From assembly GCA_017626845.1 (NCBI GenBank), contig JAGAHX010000041.1, forward strand, positions 1 through 51,245: a stretch of 51,245 bases of DNA, given 5' to 3'. The position numbers and the translations under genes are program-made. The stretch is from Bacillota bacterium. Lineage in GTDB: Bacteria; Bacillota; Clostridia; Peptostreptococcales; Anaerovoracaceae. Under the pieces are notes generated by a model. It was given only the letters and a program-made list of their open reading frames with translations, made no database searches and had not been told where the DNA came from. Below, piece after piece: positions 1 through 8,307 of the stretch (its first letter is position 1; each line of letters starts with the position of its first letter).

Positions 1-1
1 G

Positions 2-424
2 CTGTGCTATCTGGATGCGACGGACTGCTACGTGGTGAACGTGGGCGATTCCAGAGCGTATCTCGTCCGGGAAGGCGTCATGCGGCAGCTGACGGAGGAC
101 CATACGCTGGTGCAGGATATGCTGCGTTCCGGCCTCCTTACGAAGGAGGAAGCCATGACGCATCCGGACCGCAACATGATCACCCGGGCCATCGGCGGGG
201 AAGAGACCATCGAACCGGACTTCTACCGCTTCGAGACCTGCCCCGGCGACGTCATCTTGCTCTGCACCGACGGGCTGTACGGCGAAGTGAGCCCGGACAG
301 GATCTTGCAGCTGTCGACGGAATACACTTCCATGCACAAGCTGGCGAAGAAACTCGTGGATGAAGCCAATGAGGCGGGCGGCAAGGACAACATCTCCGTC
401 GTCTGCATCCGGATAGGGGGATAG
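2..424 (+). CDS. PP2C-family Ser/Thr protein phosphatase, 3' part (5' end outside window)
   Basis: This is the C-terminal part of a PP2C (PPM) phosphatase of the Stp/PrpC type, a Mn/Mg-dependent enzyme that removes phosphates placed by the adjacent PASTA kinase. The frame is open from base 2. It shows the family motifs in order: VNVGDSRAYL, LTEDHTLV, a TRAIG turn, DVILLCTDGL with the metal-binding Asp, and the terminal GGKDNISVV. About 140 of the usual 240-250 residues are present. The stop lies three bases before the kinase start, so the pair is translationally coupled, as in other Bacillota. Family assignment is firm; substrates are inferred from the neighbour. Confidence 0.93.
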   Translation: MCYLDATDCYVVNVGDSRAYLVREGVMRQLTEDHTLVQDMLRSGLLTKEEAMTHPDRNMITRAIGGEETIEPDFYRFETCPGDVILLCTDGLYGEVSPDRILQLSTEYTSMHKLAKKLVDEANEAGGKDNISVVCIRIGG

Positions 425-427
425 CGT

Positions 428-2425
428 ATGGGCAGCAGAATTTTAGCAGGAAGATACGAGGTGCAGGACAAGATCGGCGAAGGCGGCATGGCCGTCGTCT
501 TCAAGGCAAGAGACCGTCTGCTCTCCCGCTTTGTCGCCATCAAGATCCTCCGGCCGGAATATACGAAGGATGCCATGTTTATCGAGAGCTTCCGCAGGGA
601 ATCCCAGATCGCGGCAGGCCTCGTGCATCCCAATATCGTCAACGTGTACGACGTAGGCAAAGAGGGCAACATCTACTACATCGTCATGGAGCTCATCGAG
701 GGCAGACCTCTTTCCGACATCATCAAGGAAGAAGGTCCGCTGGATCCCTACCGCGCGGCGGATATCGCCAAGCAGGTGGCATCTGCGCTTTCCATGGCGC
801 ACAAGCACCAGTTGATCCACCGGGACGTTAAGCCCCACAACATCATGATCACCCAGGACGGCACCGCCAAGATCACGGACTTCGGCATCGCGAAGGCCGT
901 TACCGGCGGCACGCTGGTCGGCGAGCAGCAGGAGGCCGTCATGGGCTCCGTGCACTATTTCTCGCCGGAGCAGGCCAGAGGCGCCTACGTGGACGAGAAA
1001 TCCGACATCTACTCCCTGGGCATCGTTCTCTACGAGATGCTGACGGGCAAAGTGCCCTTCGACGGCGATACGGCGGTGGCTGTGGCGGTCAAGCATATGA
1101 ACGAGGAGATGACCCCGCCCAGCGAGCTGAATCCCGACATCCCGCAGGACCTGGAAGAGATCGTCATGAAGGCCACGAACAAGCTGCAGACCGGTCGGTA
1201 CCGCAGCGCGGACGAAATGATCACAGCACTGAATTTCGTCAAGTTCTCCAAGACGGCCAGAAACAGCGGCGGTCTAACGCCGGCGCTGGCCAAGGGCGTC
1301 AAGGGATCCGAAGAGACCACTTCCGGCAGCCGGAAGAAGGGAGAGGACGCGGAAGGCGAGCCGGATGAACCGGGCGGCGGAAAGCGCTTCAACTGGGCCT
1401 ACGTCGTGCTCATCCTCGCGGCGCTGATGCTGGCGATCCCCGCCAGTGCCTTCGTCCGCAGCATGATGAGCGGCAGCGATCCGGATGCGATCCGTCCCGG
1501 CGACATCGTGCAGGCGCCGGAGATCGTGGGTCACACTCTGGACGAAGCGGAAGAGATCCTCAAGGAATTCGGCCTGGAAGTCAAAGTGGGCATGGAACTG
1601 CCCAGCAACGACGTGGCGGAGGGCGTCATCCTCAGCCAGACCCCGGATGCCGGCGCTTCCATCAAGTCCGGTCAGAGCATCGAAGTCAACGTCAGCAAGG
1701 GCAAGGTGGACGGTTCCGTCCCCGACGTGGTGGGGAAATCCCTGGCCAACGCACGCACCATGCTGGAGACTTATAAATTCAAGGTGGGCGTCGTTTCGGA
1801 AGAAGTGAGCGAGAGCGTTCCCAAGGGCACGGTCATCAGCCAGAGCCCGGTCGCGGGTACGACGTATCCTGACGGTCAGGAGGTTACGCTCGTTGTCTCG
1901 CTTGGCTCCGAGAAGGACGTTGCACGCGCGGAATTCAACGTCGAGGGCAAGAGCCTGGACGAAGCGAAGAAGCTGATCGAGGAACTGGACCTGAAACTGG
2001 GCGAGATCTCCTACGTGGAAGACAATAACCGCAAGGAAGATACGGTCATCAGCCAGAGTCCGGCACCGGGCATGGCCATCGCGGAAGGCGATACCATCGA
2101 TCTTGTGGTGTCCAAGGAACCGGTGGCACCGGAACCCGTCATCGAGCCGGAGCCAGAGACGCCGCCCGCACCGGTCACGAACGCCGTGGCGGTCTGGATC
2201 GACTACAGCCCGGCCGTCAATGAGGACTTCACCATGACGGTCACCGTATCCGATTCCGTCAACAGCCCCAGAACGCCGATCAGCCAGGCGGCGCGCCATA
2301 AGAGCGACAACGGAGAATCCTTCAGCGCAGAAGGCTCCGGCGCCGAAGGCAAGGTCCTGGTGTTCTTCGACAACGCGCTGGTATACGAGTACGACGTCAA
2401 CTTCGAGACCGGAGAGATCCATTGA
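428..2425 (+). CDS. prkC: PASTA-domain Ser/Thr protein kinase (PrkC/PknB/Stk family)
   Basis: Membrane Ser/Thr kinase that senses cell-wall fragments and regulates envelope growth and dormancy. The 665 residues comprise a Hanks-type kinase domain (about 1-270) with glycine loop GEGGMA, ATP lysine K39, catalytic HRDVKPHN (131-138) and DFG (151-153). A charged juxtamembrane linker follows, then one membrane helix near 322-342, then three PASTA domains at roughly 359-425, 426-494 and 495-563. The tail is a Pro/Glu-rich linker plus a beta-rich segment of about 90 residues, comparable in position to the C-terminal Ig-like domain of Bacillus PrkC. It starts three bases after the phosphatase and its stop overlaps rsgA. 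Confidence 0.96.
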   Translation: MGSRILAGRYEVQDKIGEGGMAVVFKARDRLLSRFVAIKILRPEYTKDAMFIESFRRESQIAAGLVHPNIVNVYDVGKEGNIYYIVMELIEGRPLSDIIKEEGPLDPYRAADIAKQVASALSMAHKHQLIHRDVKPHNIMITQDGTAKITDFGIAKAVTGGTLVGEQQEAVMGSVHYFSPEQARGAYVDEKSDIYSLGIVLYEMLTGKVPFDGDTAVAVAVKHMNEEMTPPSELNPDIPQDLEEIVMKATNKLQTGRYRSADEMITALNFVKFSKTARNSGGLTPALAKGVKGSEETTSGSRKKGEDAEGEPDEPGGGKRFNWAYVVLILAALMLAIPASAFVRSMMSGSDPDAIRPGDIVQAPEIVGHTLDEAEEILKEFGLEVKVGMELPSNDVAEGVILSQTPDAGASIKSGQSIEVNVSKGKVDGSVPDVVGKSLANARTMLETYKFKVGVVSEEVSESVPKGTVISQSPVAGTTYPDGQEVTLVVSLGSEKDVARAEFNVEGKSLDEAKKLIEELDLKLGEISYVEDNNRKEDTVISQSPAPGMAIAEGDTIDLVVSKEPVAPEPVIEPEPETPPAPVTNAVAVWIDYSPAVNEDFTMTVTVSDSVNSPRTPISQAARHKSDNGESFSAEGSGAEGKVLVFFDNALVYEYDVNFETGEIH

Positions 2426-3318
2426 TGGGCGATTCTTTGCAAGGCACCATCATTAAAGGCATCGCGGGATTTTACTACGTGCTCGCCGGAGAAGGCGAGT
2501 CCCGGAAGGTCTATGAATGCAAGGCCCGCGGGATCTTCCGCCTGGACGGCGTCACGCCTCTGGCGGGGGACCGGGTGACGATCTCCCTGCAGGAAGACGG
2601 CACCGGAAGCGTGGAGCAGATCCTGCCCCGGGTCAACGAATTTGACCGGCCGCCGGTGGCCAACGTGGAGACGATGGTCCTGGTGGCGGCATCCAAAGAG
2701 CCGGAGCCGAACTTTCCGCTGCTGGACCGCTTCTGCGTGATGGCGGAACAGAAGAACTGCCGCATCGCGGTGTGCGTCAACAAGGCGGACATCGGCGACC
2801 CGGCGGTGCTGCAGCGTTTCCGCAACGTATATGGACCCATCTATCCCGTCTTTATCGTCAGCACGGTAACGGGGGAGGGGTTCGGCGAGCTGCACGCCTT
2901 TCTGAAGGGCACCCAGGCCGCTTTGGCGGGTCCCTCCGGCGTGGGGAAATCCAGCATCGCCAACGTTCTGCTGGATCATGAAGCCAGTGCGACCGGCGAG
3001 ATCAGCCGCAAGACCCTGCGGGGCAAAAATACGACCCGGCATACGGAACTGTTCGACGCGGGCGACTTCCGCCTGTTCGATACGCCGGGATTTACCAGTT
3101 TCGAACTGGGCGAAACGGAAGAAGCGCAGCTGCAGCATTTCTTCCCGGAATTTGCGCCTTACCTGGGCAAATGCCGCTTCGATAACTGCCGGCATCTGGA
3201 AGAGCCAGGGTGCGCCGTAGCCAAGGCGGCGGAAGAGAAAACGATCAGCCGCAGGCGCTACGCGTCCTACAAGGACATGATGAAGACTCTGCAGCAGATG
3301 GAAAAAGAAAAGTATTGA
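2425..3318 (+). CDS. rsgA: Ribosome small-subunit-dependent GTPase A
   Basis: Circularly permuted GTPase that helps late 30S subunit maturation. The G-motif order is permuted as expected: NKAD (G4, near residue 119) precedes the P-loop GPSGVGKSS (169-177) and DTPGF (G3). An OB-fold occupies the N-terminal 80 residues, and the C-terminal zinc site reads C-x4-C-x-H-x5-C in CRFDNCRHLEEPGC. Two starts are possible: TTG at 2422 or ATG at 2425, whose A is the last base of the kinase TGA. GGAGAG at 2411-2416 serves either; ATG is preferred. Kinase and rsgA are neighbours in many Bacillota, and RsgA is a known PrkC substrate in Bacillus. Confidence 0.95.
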   Translation: MGDSLQGTIIKGIAGFYYVLAGEGESRKVYECKARGIFRLDGVTPLAGDRVTISLQEDGTGSVEQILPRVNEFDRPPVANVETMVLVAASKEPEPNFPLLDRFCVMAEQKNCRIAVCVNKADIGDPAVLQRFRNVYGPIYPVFIVSTVTGEGFGELHAFLKGTQAALAGPSGVGKSSIANVLLDHEASATGEISRKTLRGKNTTRHTELFDAGDFRLFDTPGFTSFELGETEEAQLQHFFPEFAPYLGKCRFDNCRHLEEPGCAVAKAAEEKTISRRRYASYKDMMKTLQQMEKEKY

Positions 3319-3328
3319 GGAGGAGGCC

Positions 3329-3982
3329 ATGGCCTATTTGACCCCGTCGATCCTGACGGCAGATTTCGCAGATCTTAAGACACAGCTGAAGGCGCTGGAA
3401 GAAGGCGGCGCGGACTTCGTGCATCTCGACGTGATGGACGGCAGTTTCGTACCGAACATCACCTTCGGACAGCCCGTGGTGAGAAGCATCGCCAAGGCGA
3501 CGACGCTGCCCCTGGACGTGCATCTGATGATCGTCCGTCCCGAACTGTGCCTGGAGGAGTTTGCGCTGCCCCAGACGGAATTCATCACCGTGCACCAGGA
3601 AGCCTGTCTGCACCTGCACCGCACCGTGCAGCAGATCAAGGCGCTGGGCAAGAAGGCGGGCGTGGCGCTCAACCCGGCAACGTCTCTTGCCACGTTGGAT
3701 TACATCCTGCCGGATCTGGACATGGTGCTGCTGATGTCGGTCAACCCGGGATTCGGCGGCCAGAAGTTTATCGAATCCAGCTGGCAGAAGATCCGCGAAC
3801 TGGACAAGCTCCGCAAAGAGAAGAATCCCGGCATGCTCATCGAGCTGGATGGCGGGGTCAACCTGAACAATGCGGCGGCTCTAAAAGAAGCCGGCGTCGA
3901 CGTGTTCGTGGCGGGCAACGCCGTGTTCTCCGCAGAGGATATGGCGGAAAGAGTAAGGGAGTTCCAGCGCATTTTAAAGTAG
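3329..3982 (+). CDS. rpe: Ribulose-phosphate 3-epimerase
   Basis: Interconverts ribulose 5-phosphate and xylulose 5-phosphate in the pentose phosphate pathway. The 217 residues form a TIM barrel of normal length. It shows the metal and catalytic signatures HLDVMDGSFVPNITFG, DVHLMI, ITVHQE, VNPGFGGQKF and ELDGGVN. A strong ribosome-binding site (GAGGAGGAGG) precedes the ATG, ten bases after the rsgA stop. With gnd nearby, two steps of the pentose phosphate pathway are encoded in this operon. Confidence 0.96.
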   Translation: MAYLTPSILTADFADLKTQLKALEEGGADFVHLDVMDGSFVPNITFGQPVVRSIAKATTLPLDVHLMIVRPELCLEEFALPQTEFITVHQEACLHLHRTVQQIKALGKKAGVALNPATSLATLDYILPDLDMVLLMSVNPGFGGQKFIESSWQKIRELDKLRKEKNPGMLIELDGGVNLNNAAALKEAGVDVFVAGNAVFSAEDMAERVREFQRILK

Positions 3983-3988
3983 GCATCT

Positions 3989-4651
3989 ATGGTTTCTGAA
4001 TATATCAAGAGATGCTGCGTCTGCATCGCCGGACTTCTGATGTGCGGCACCGGCGCATATTTTACGATCCAGGCGACTTCGATCGGCGTCGGCGCCTGGG
4101 AGACGTTCCAGACCGGCATCTCGCTAAGCACCGGTATACTGTACGGAAACGTTTCCGTCATGGTGAGTTTTACCGTCATCGGCGTGGATCTTCTGCTGCG
4201 CGGCAAGATCGGGATCGGAACGATCCTGAATGCTCTCATCGTCGGGAAGACCGTAGATCTTTGGCATCTGGCCTTCGATTTTCTTCCCGCAGCACATTCG
4301 ATCCCCGTGGGATTGTGTTATCTTCTGATGGGTCAGCTGCTGAATTCCTTCGGCAGCTATGTCTATATGAAGCCTGCTTTGGGCTGCGGCCCCCGGGACA
4401 CGCTGATGGTGATCCTGGCACAGCGTTTCCCGAAGGTGAACATCGGCATCGTGCGGTTCTGCATGGAACTGTGCGTCTTTTTCGCCGGCGTGCTGATGGG
4501 CGCGCCCTACGGGTGGGGCACTTTGTTTGCGATGGGCATCACCTCGTATATCATGCAGGCGGTCTTTAAACTCTGCAGGTTCCGGGCCAGGGACGTGCAG
4601 CACGAAAATCTGGCGGATACCGTCAGACGGATCAGGGGGAAACAGCCATGA
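3989..4651 (+). CDS. YitT/YczE-like integral membrane protein
   Basis: A 220-residue polytopic membrane protein with about five to six hydrophobic segments. It resembles the YczE/YitT-like family (COG2364 type) in the early IGVGAWETFQTGIS segment and the central MKPALGCGPRDTLM segment. No transported substrate is known for these proteins. In several Bacillota the gene after rsgA-rpe is thiN (thiamine pyrophosphokinase); here this membrane gene takes that position. It begins six bases after rpe with no strong Shine-Dalgarno, and its last four bases (ATGA) overlap gnd, so it is probably translated by coupling. Function is unknown. Confidence 0.75.
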   Translation: MVSEYIKRCCVCIAGLLMCGTGAYFTIQATSIGVGAWETFQTGISLSTGILYGNVSVMVSFTVIGVDLLLRGKIGIGTILNALIVGKTVDLWHLAFDFLPAAHSIPVGLCYLLMGQLLNSFGSYVYMKPALGCGPRDTLMVILAQRFPKVNIGIVRFCMELCVFFAGVLMGAPYGWGTLFAMGITSYIMQAVFKLCRFRARDVQHENLADTVRRIRGKQP

Positions 4652-6066
4652 AAGAAAGATCGGATATCGCAGTCGTAGGCCTGGGCGTCATGGGGAGCGG
4701 CATCGCCCGCAACCTGGAGAGCAAAGGCTATACGGTAAGCGTCTATAACCGCAGCGAGGATAAGTGTGCTGCGTTTTTTGAACGGTTCGGAGAAGGAAAC
4801 TTCCGCCGGGCGGACAGCCTGGAAGAACTGTGCGGTCAGCTGGAAACACCGAGAAAGGTGCTGCTGATGGTAAAGGCAGGGGAAGCGGTGGACGAGACCC
4901 TGCAGCAGCTTGCGCCGTATCTGGAACCCGGTGACGTGGTGATCGACGGCGGGAATTCCTATTATAAAGACACGCAGCGGCGGATGCAGAGCATGGAGGA
5001 ACAGGGCTTTCTCTACGTGGGATGCGGCATCTCCGGCGGGGAAGAGGGGGCGCTGAAAGGACCGTCTCTGATGCCCGGCGGCAGTGAGGGGGCGAAGGAT
5101 CTCCTCATGCCGGTCTTCCTGGATATCTGCGCCAGGACCGAGATCGGCGAAGCCTGCTGCAGCTGGATGGGAAGCGGCGGCGCCGGCCATTTCGTGAAGA
5201 TGATCCATAACGGCATCGAATACGGTGAAATGCAGCTTCTCTGCGAGACGTACGAGATGATGCACCGCTATCTGGGCATGGACACCGCCATGTGCGGCAG
5301 GACCTTTTCCCGCTGGGCGAAACAGACGCCCGGTTTCCTGCTGGAGACGGCGGAAAAGGTGCTGCTGAAGCCGGATGAAGACGGAACGCCGCTGGTGGAG
5401 AAGATCCTGGATGCGGCCGGTCAGAAGGGGACCGGTGCGTGGACGGTGGATGCCGCCATGGCGCTGGGTGTGCCGGTGCCGGTCATTTCCGAGGCGGTGA
5501 ACGCGAGATCTCTCTCCGCCCGTAAAGAACTTCGGACAGTGCTTTCCGAGAAGTACGGCAGACCCGGCTATACCGGCCAGGTGATGCCGGCGGAAGTCCG
5601 CTTCGAGAAGCTGCAGATGCTGCAGACGGCGCTGCTGCAGGCCCGGATCCTCTGCTATGCACAGGGCTTCGAAGTGCTGCAGGCCGCATCGGACGTTTAC
5701 GGCTGGAACTGGAATCTGGGGGAGATCTCCCAGGTCTGGCGGGCCGGCTGCATTATCCGCAATAGCTTGTTAAGCGACATAAAACAGTCTTATGTATACG
5801 ATCGGAATCTAACGCAGCTGCTGGATGCAAACCTCATCCACAGCATGCTGTCCGAAGGAAACGGCGCCCTGACGGCCGCATGCATCGCGGCTGCGGAGAA
5901 CGGGATCGCTGTTCCCGCATTCTCTGCAGCGCTGCAGTATTTCAACGGGTATACCTCGCTGTATCTTCCCGCAAATCTGCTGCAGGGCATGCGGGATCTG
6001 TTCGGGGCTCACACCTACGAACGGACGGATGCGGCGAAAGGAGAATCCTTCCATACGGAGTGGTGA
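4648..6066 (+). CDS. gnd: 6-phosphogluconate dehydrogenase, decarboxylating
   Basis: Oxidises 6-phosphogluconate to ribulose 5-phosphate and CO2 with reduction of NAD(P). The 472 residues match the long (dimeric) form. They contain the Rossmann motif GLGVMGSGIARNL with NRS after strand 2, GGNSYYKDTQRR, the signature CGISGGEEGALKGPSLMPGG, the catalytic GAGHFVKMIHNGIEYGEMQ (Lys and Asn), KGTGAW, and a C-terminal tail including NGYTSLYLPANLLQGMRDLFGAHTYER split over the usual dimer-exchange region. It overlaps the upstream membrane gene by ATGA. No clear terminator follows before the methionine leader promoter. Confidence 0.95.
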   Translation: MKERSDIAVVGLGVMGSGIARNLESKGYTVSVYNRSEDKCAAFFERFGEGNFRRADSLEELCGQLETPRKVLLMVKAGEAVDETLQQLAPYLEPGDVVIDGGNSYYKDTQRRMQSMEEQGFLYVGCGISGGEEGALKGPSLMPGGSEGAKDLLMPVFLDICARTEIGEACCSWMGSGGAGHFVKMIHNGIEYGEMQLLCETYEMMHRYLGMDTAMCGRTFSRWAKQTPGFLLETAEKVLLKPDEDGTPLVEKILDAAGQKGTGAWTVDAAMALGVPVPVISEAVNARSLSARKELRTVLSEKYGRPGYTGQVMPAEVRFEKLQMLQTALLQARILCYAQGFEVLQAASDVYGWNWNLGEISQVWRAGCIIRNSLLSDIKQSYVYDRNLTQLLDANLIHSMLSEGNGALTAACIAAAENGIAVPAFSAALQYFNGYTSLYLPANLLQGMRDLFGAHTYERTDAAKGESFHTEW

Positions 6067-6144
6067 CCCGTAAAAAATGCCGCCATATAATGTATAGTCA
6101 AAAATTTATCCTGCATATTCGGAAAAATAATTTTAAAAATGGGG

Positions 6145-6174
6145 TTGACAGCCCCATACGCCGGATGCTAGAGT
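6145..6174 (+). promoter_or_regulatory. Sigma-A promoter of the methionine leader/metQNI operon
   Basis: A -35 TTGACA (6145-6150) and a -10 TAGAGT (6169-6174) are separated by 18 bases, with an A/T-rich stretch upstream that could act as an UP element. Bases 6141-6155 (GGGGTTGACAGCCCC) form an imperfect palindrome centred on the -35 box, a possible repressor site. A start near 6181 leaves about 35 untranslated bases before the leader ORF. Confidence 0.7.
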
Positions 6175-6215
6175 AGATGCATAGTTCAACTCAGCATTCA
6201 ACGAATGGAGAAGCA

Positions 6216-6326
6216 ATGACTTACAGATTCGCAAACAACAGCATGATGATGCCCATGCACATGGTTATGGCCATGTGCGACGTTTGCGTGTTTCAAAAGT
6301 CAGACGCTTTCCATCGGGCATCTTAA
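6216..6326 (+). CDS. Methionine-rich leader peptide of the metQNI operon
   Basis: A 36-codon ORF with ATG at 6216 and a good Shine-Dalgarno (GGAG at 6207-6210, five bases away), ending in TAA at 6324-6326. The peptide begins MTYRFANNS and then runs MMMPMHMVMAM: seven of residues 10-20 are methionine (codons 6243-6275). Two Cys follow (C21, C24). It resembles no protein family. Its size, its Met codon cluster, a terminator 41 bases downstream and the methionine importer beyond it are the hallmarks of a ribosome-stalling attenuator leader. Scarce charged Met-tRNA would stall the ribosome on the Met run. Function is inferred; the composition and layout are seen directly. Confidence 0.82.
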   Translation: MTYRFANNSMMMPMHMVMAMCDVCVFQKSDAFHRAS

Positions 6327-6386
6327 CGTGGTATTTTACCGGTAATACCATACGAGACGCAATTGCAGCGGGAAGTCATCTGACTT
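6297..6386 (+). promoter_or_regulatory. Candidate antiterminator pairing in the met leader
   Basis: AAGTCAGA (6297-6304, late in the leader ORF) is exactly complementary to TCTGACTT (6379-6386), which is the loop and 3' arm of the downstream terminator. The pairing would break the terminator. A competing TGACTT (6217-6222, at the leader start codon) can pair with AAGTCA (6297-6302). A separate perfect 7-bp hairpin, TGGTATT/AATACCA (6329-6335 with 6344-6350), lies just after the leader stop. A ribosome stalled on the Met codons would leave 6297-6304 free. Pairings were read by eye; no energies were computed. Confidence 0.55.
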
Positions 6387-6400
6387 CCCGCTTTTTACTT
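6368..6400 (+). terminator. Intrinsic terminator (attenuator) before metQ
   Basis: GCGGGAAGTCA (6368-6378) and TGACTTCCCGC (6381-6391) form an uninterrupted 11-bp arm pair, followed at once by TTTTTACTTTGTTT. It lies after the leader ORF and before metQ, so it must be read through for importer expression, as expected of an attenuator. Confidence 0.88.
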
Positions 6401-6426
6401 TGTTTCAGACAGAAAGGAAAAATACC

Positions 6427-7281
6427 ATGAAAAAGATCTTCGCATTTGTACTTGCACTCACTCTCACGTTTGCTTTTACCGCCTGCGGCTCCGGCGATGC
6501 GGACGCTGCGGCGGTCATCAAGATCGGCGTTCCCAACGACACCACCAACGAAGCCAGAGCGCTGCTGCTCCTTGAAGAGAACGGCATTCTCACCTTAAAC
6601 GAAGGCGCAGGCATTACGGCGACCAAGAACGATATCGCAGAAAACCCGTTTAACGTGGAGATCGTGGAAGCGGAAGCGGCCCAGCTGCCCAACCTGCTCC
6701 AGGACGTAGACTATGCGGTCATCAACTGCAACTATGCGCTCTCTGCCGGGCTCAATCCCGTCGCCGATTCCCTGCTGATCGAAGGTTCCGCCTCCGCCTA
6801 CAGCAACATCCTGGCGGTGAAGGAAGGCAACGAAAACAGCGATAAGATCAAGGCTCTGAAGGCAGCGCTGGAGAGCAAGCAGGTCGCAGACTTCATTACG
6901 TCGCAGTATAACGGTTCCGTCATCAGCGTCGTGGAGAACCCGACCGACGGTTACGACGCTGCTGTCGATTATGCAGCTCTCGCCGGCACGACCATCTCCG
7001 TCGCAGCAAGCCCCGCACCCCACGCAGAGATCCTGGCAGTAGCCAAGAAGATCCTCGCGGCAAAGGACATCACCCTGGATATCCAGGAATATCAGGATTA
7101 CGTCGTTCCCAACACCGTCGTGGAAGACGGCACCGTGGACGCTAATTACTTCCAGCACGTTCCGTATCTGGACGATTTCAATGCCCAGCAGGGTACGCAC
7201 ATCGTATCCGTCTCCGAGATCCACGTGGAGCCCATGGGCGTCTACGGCGGCAAGCAGAGCACTCTGGACGTACTGAAATAA
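6427..7281 (+). CDS. metQ: Methionine ABC transporter substrate-binding lipoprotein
   Basis: Extracellular lipoprotein that captures methionine and delivers it to MetI-MetN. The 284 residues start MKKIFAF with a hydrophobic signal and a lipobox ending in TAC-G (Cys near 21), so it is a lipid-anchored NlpA/MetQ-family protein. Family features include KIGVPNDTTNEARALLLLEE near the mature N-terminus, a DYAVINCNYAL segment, and a DGTVDANYFQHVPYLDDF segment. The ATG at 6427 follows an AGAAAGGA ribosome-binding site; an upstream in-frame codon at 6400 lies inside the terminator and is not used. Expression probably depends on the upstream Met-rich leader. Confidence 0.92.
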   Translation: MKKIFAFVLALTLTFAFTACGSGDADAAAVIKIGVPNDTTNEARALLLLEENGILTLNEGAGITATKNDIAENPFNVEIVEAEAAQLPNLLQDVDYAVINCNYALSAGLNPVADSLLIEGSASAYSNILAVKEGNENSDKIKALKAALESKQVADFITSQYNGSVISVVENPTDGYDAAVDYAALAGTTISVAASPAPHAEILAVAKKILAAKDITLDIQEYQDYVVPNTVVEDGTVDANYFQHVPYLDDFNAQQGTHIVSVSEIHVEPMGVYGGKQSTLDVLK

Positions 7282-7299
7282 GAAGATTTGAGGTTAACC

Positions 7300-8307
7300 A
7301 TGATCGAGATACAGAACGTAAGCAAGACATTCGTTTCGGGCAGGACCCAGGTAGAAGCCCTGCGCGACGTAAACATCAGCATCGGAGACGGCAGCATCTT
7401 CGGCATCATCGGTTTGTCCGGTGCAGGCAAATCCACGCTGGTGCGCTGCATTAATATGCTCGAACGGCCCACGTCCGGGGAAGTCTACGTAGACGGACAG
7501 AACATGGGCGATCTGGCTCCTTTACAACTTCGCGCAGCGCGCCGGGGGATTGCCATGATTTTCCAGCAATTCAATCTCCTGATGCAAAAAAACTGTCTGG
7601 CTAACGTCTGCTTTCCCATGGAACTTGCGGGCACGCCCAAGGCGGAAGCCCGCAAAAAGGCCCAGGAGCTCCTGGCACTGGTAGGCTTGCCGGATAAGGA
7701 GAAAGCGTATCCGGCCCAGCTTTCCGGGGGTCAGAAACAGCGTGTGGCCATCGCAAGAGCGCTAGCGACCGATCCGAAGGTGCTGCTGTGCGACGAGGCG
7801 ACGTCCGCCCTTGACCCCAGCACCACCCGCCAGATCCTGCAGCTCATCCGGGACATCAACCAGAAGACCGGCATCACCGTGGTGGTGATCACCCACCAGA
7901 TGAGCGTCGTGGAAGAGATCTGCGACCACGTGGCCATCCTGGACGGAGGCCGTGTGGCGGAGCAGGGGCCGGTGTCCACGGTCCTGTCTTCCCCCCGGTC
8001 CGACGCCGGCAAGCGCCTGGTCTTCCCGGGACGCACGGATGAACGGATCTCCGTTTCCGGCCGGGACAAGCGCCTGCGCATCATCTTCCGGGAATCCGCT
8101 GCGACGAGCCTTCCTCTGGTCGCCACCATGGCGAGGGAAAAGGGCATCATCGCGACGGTGCTGGAAGCCAATACCCGCAAACTGTCCGGCGACGTGTACG
8201 GAACGACGCTCATCGGTCTTCCCGAGGCGGATCTGTACGAAGCCGCGAAATTCCTGAGTTCTTTCGAAAATGTCAGCGTAGAGGAGGTGCCTGCCGATGT
8301 TCAGTAA
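7300..8307 (+). CDS. metN: Methionine ABC transporter ATP-binding protein
   Basis: ATPase subunit of the methionine importer. The 335 residues show Walker A GLSGAGKST (38-46), the signature LSGGQKQRVAIARAL, Walker B LLCDEATSALDP and the switch histidine in VITHQMS. The C-terminal 85 or so residues form a NIL domain (ACT-like), which in MetN homologues binds cytosolic methionine and inhibits transport. So methionine may control this system twice: in the leader and at the protein. The ATG at 7300 follows GAGG and is preferred over TTG at 7288. It overlaps metI by 11 bases. Confidence 0.95.
   Translation: MIEIQNVSKTFVSGRTQVEALRDVNISIGDGSIFGIIGLSGAGKSTLVRCINMLERPTSGEVYVDGQNMGDLAPLQLRAARRGIAMIFQQFNLLMQKNCLANVCFPMELAGTPKAEARKKAQELLALVGLPDKEKAYPAQLSGGQKQRVAIARALATDPKVLLCDEATSALDPSTTRQILQLIRDINQKTGITVVVITHQMSVVEEICDHVAILDGGRVAEQGPVSTVLSSPRSDAGKRLVFPGRTDERISVSGRDKRLRIIFRESAATSLPLVATMAREKGIIATVLEANTRKLSGDVYGTTLIGLPEADLYEAAKFLSSFENVSVEEVPADVQ

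Noticed and set aside
6181-6400. S-box (SAM-I) riboswitch or T-box before metQ
   Set aside because: I could not find the conserved S-box core segments or a T-box sequence (TGG-TACCGCG-type); a leader ORF with a Met run explains the terminator better. A covariance search would settle it.
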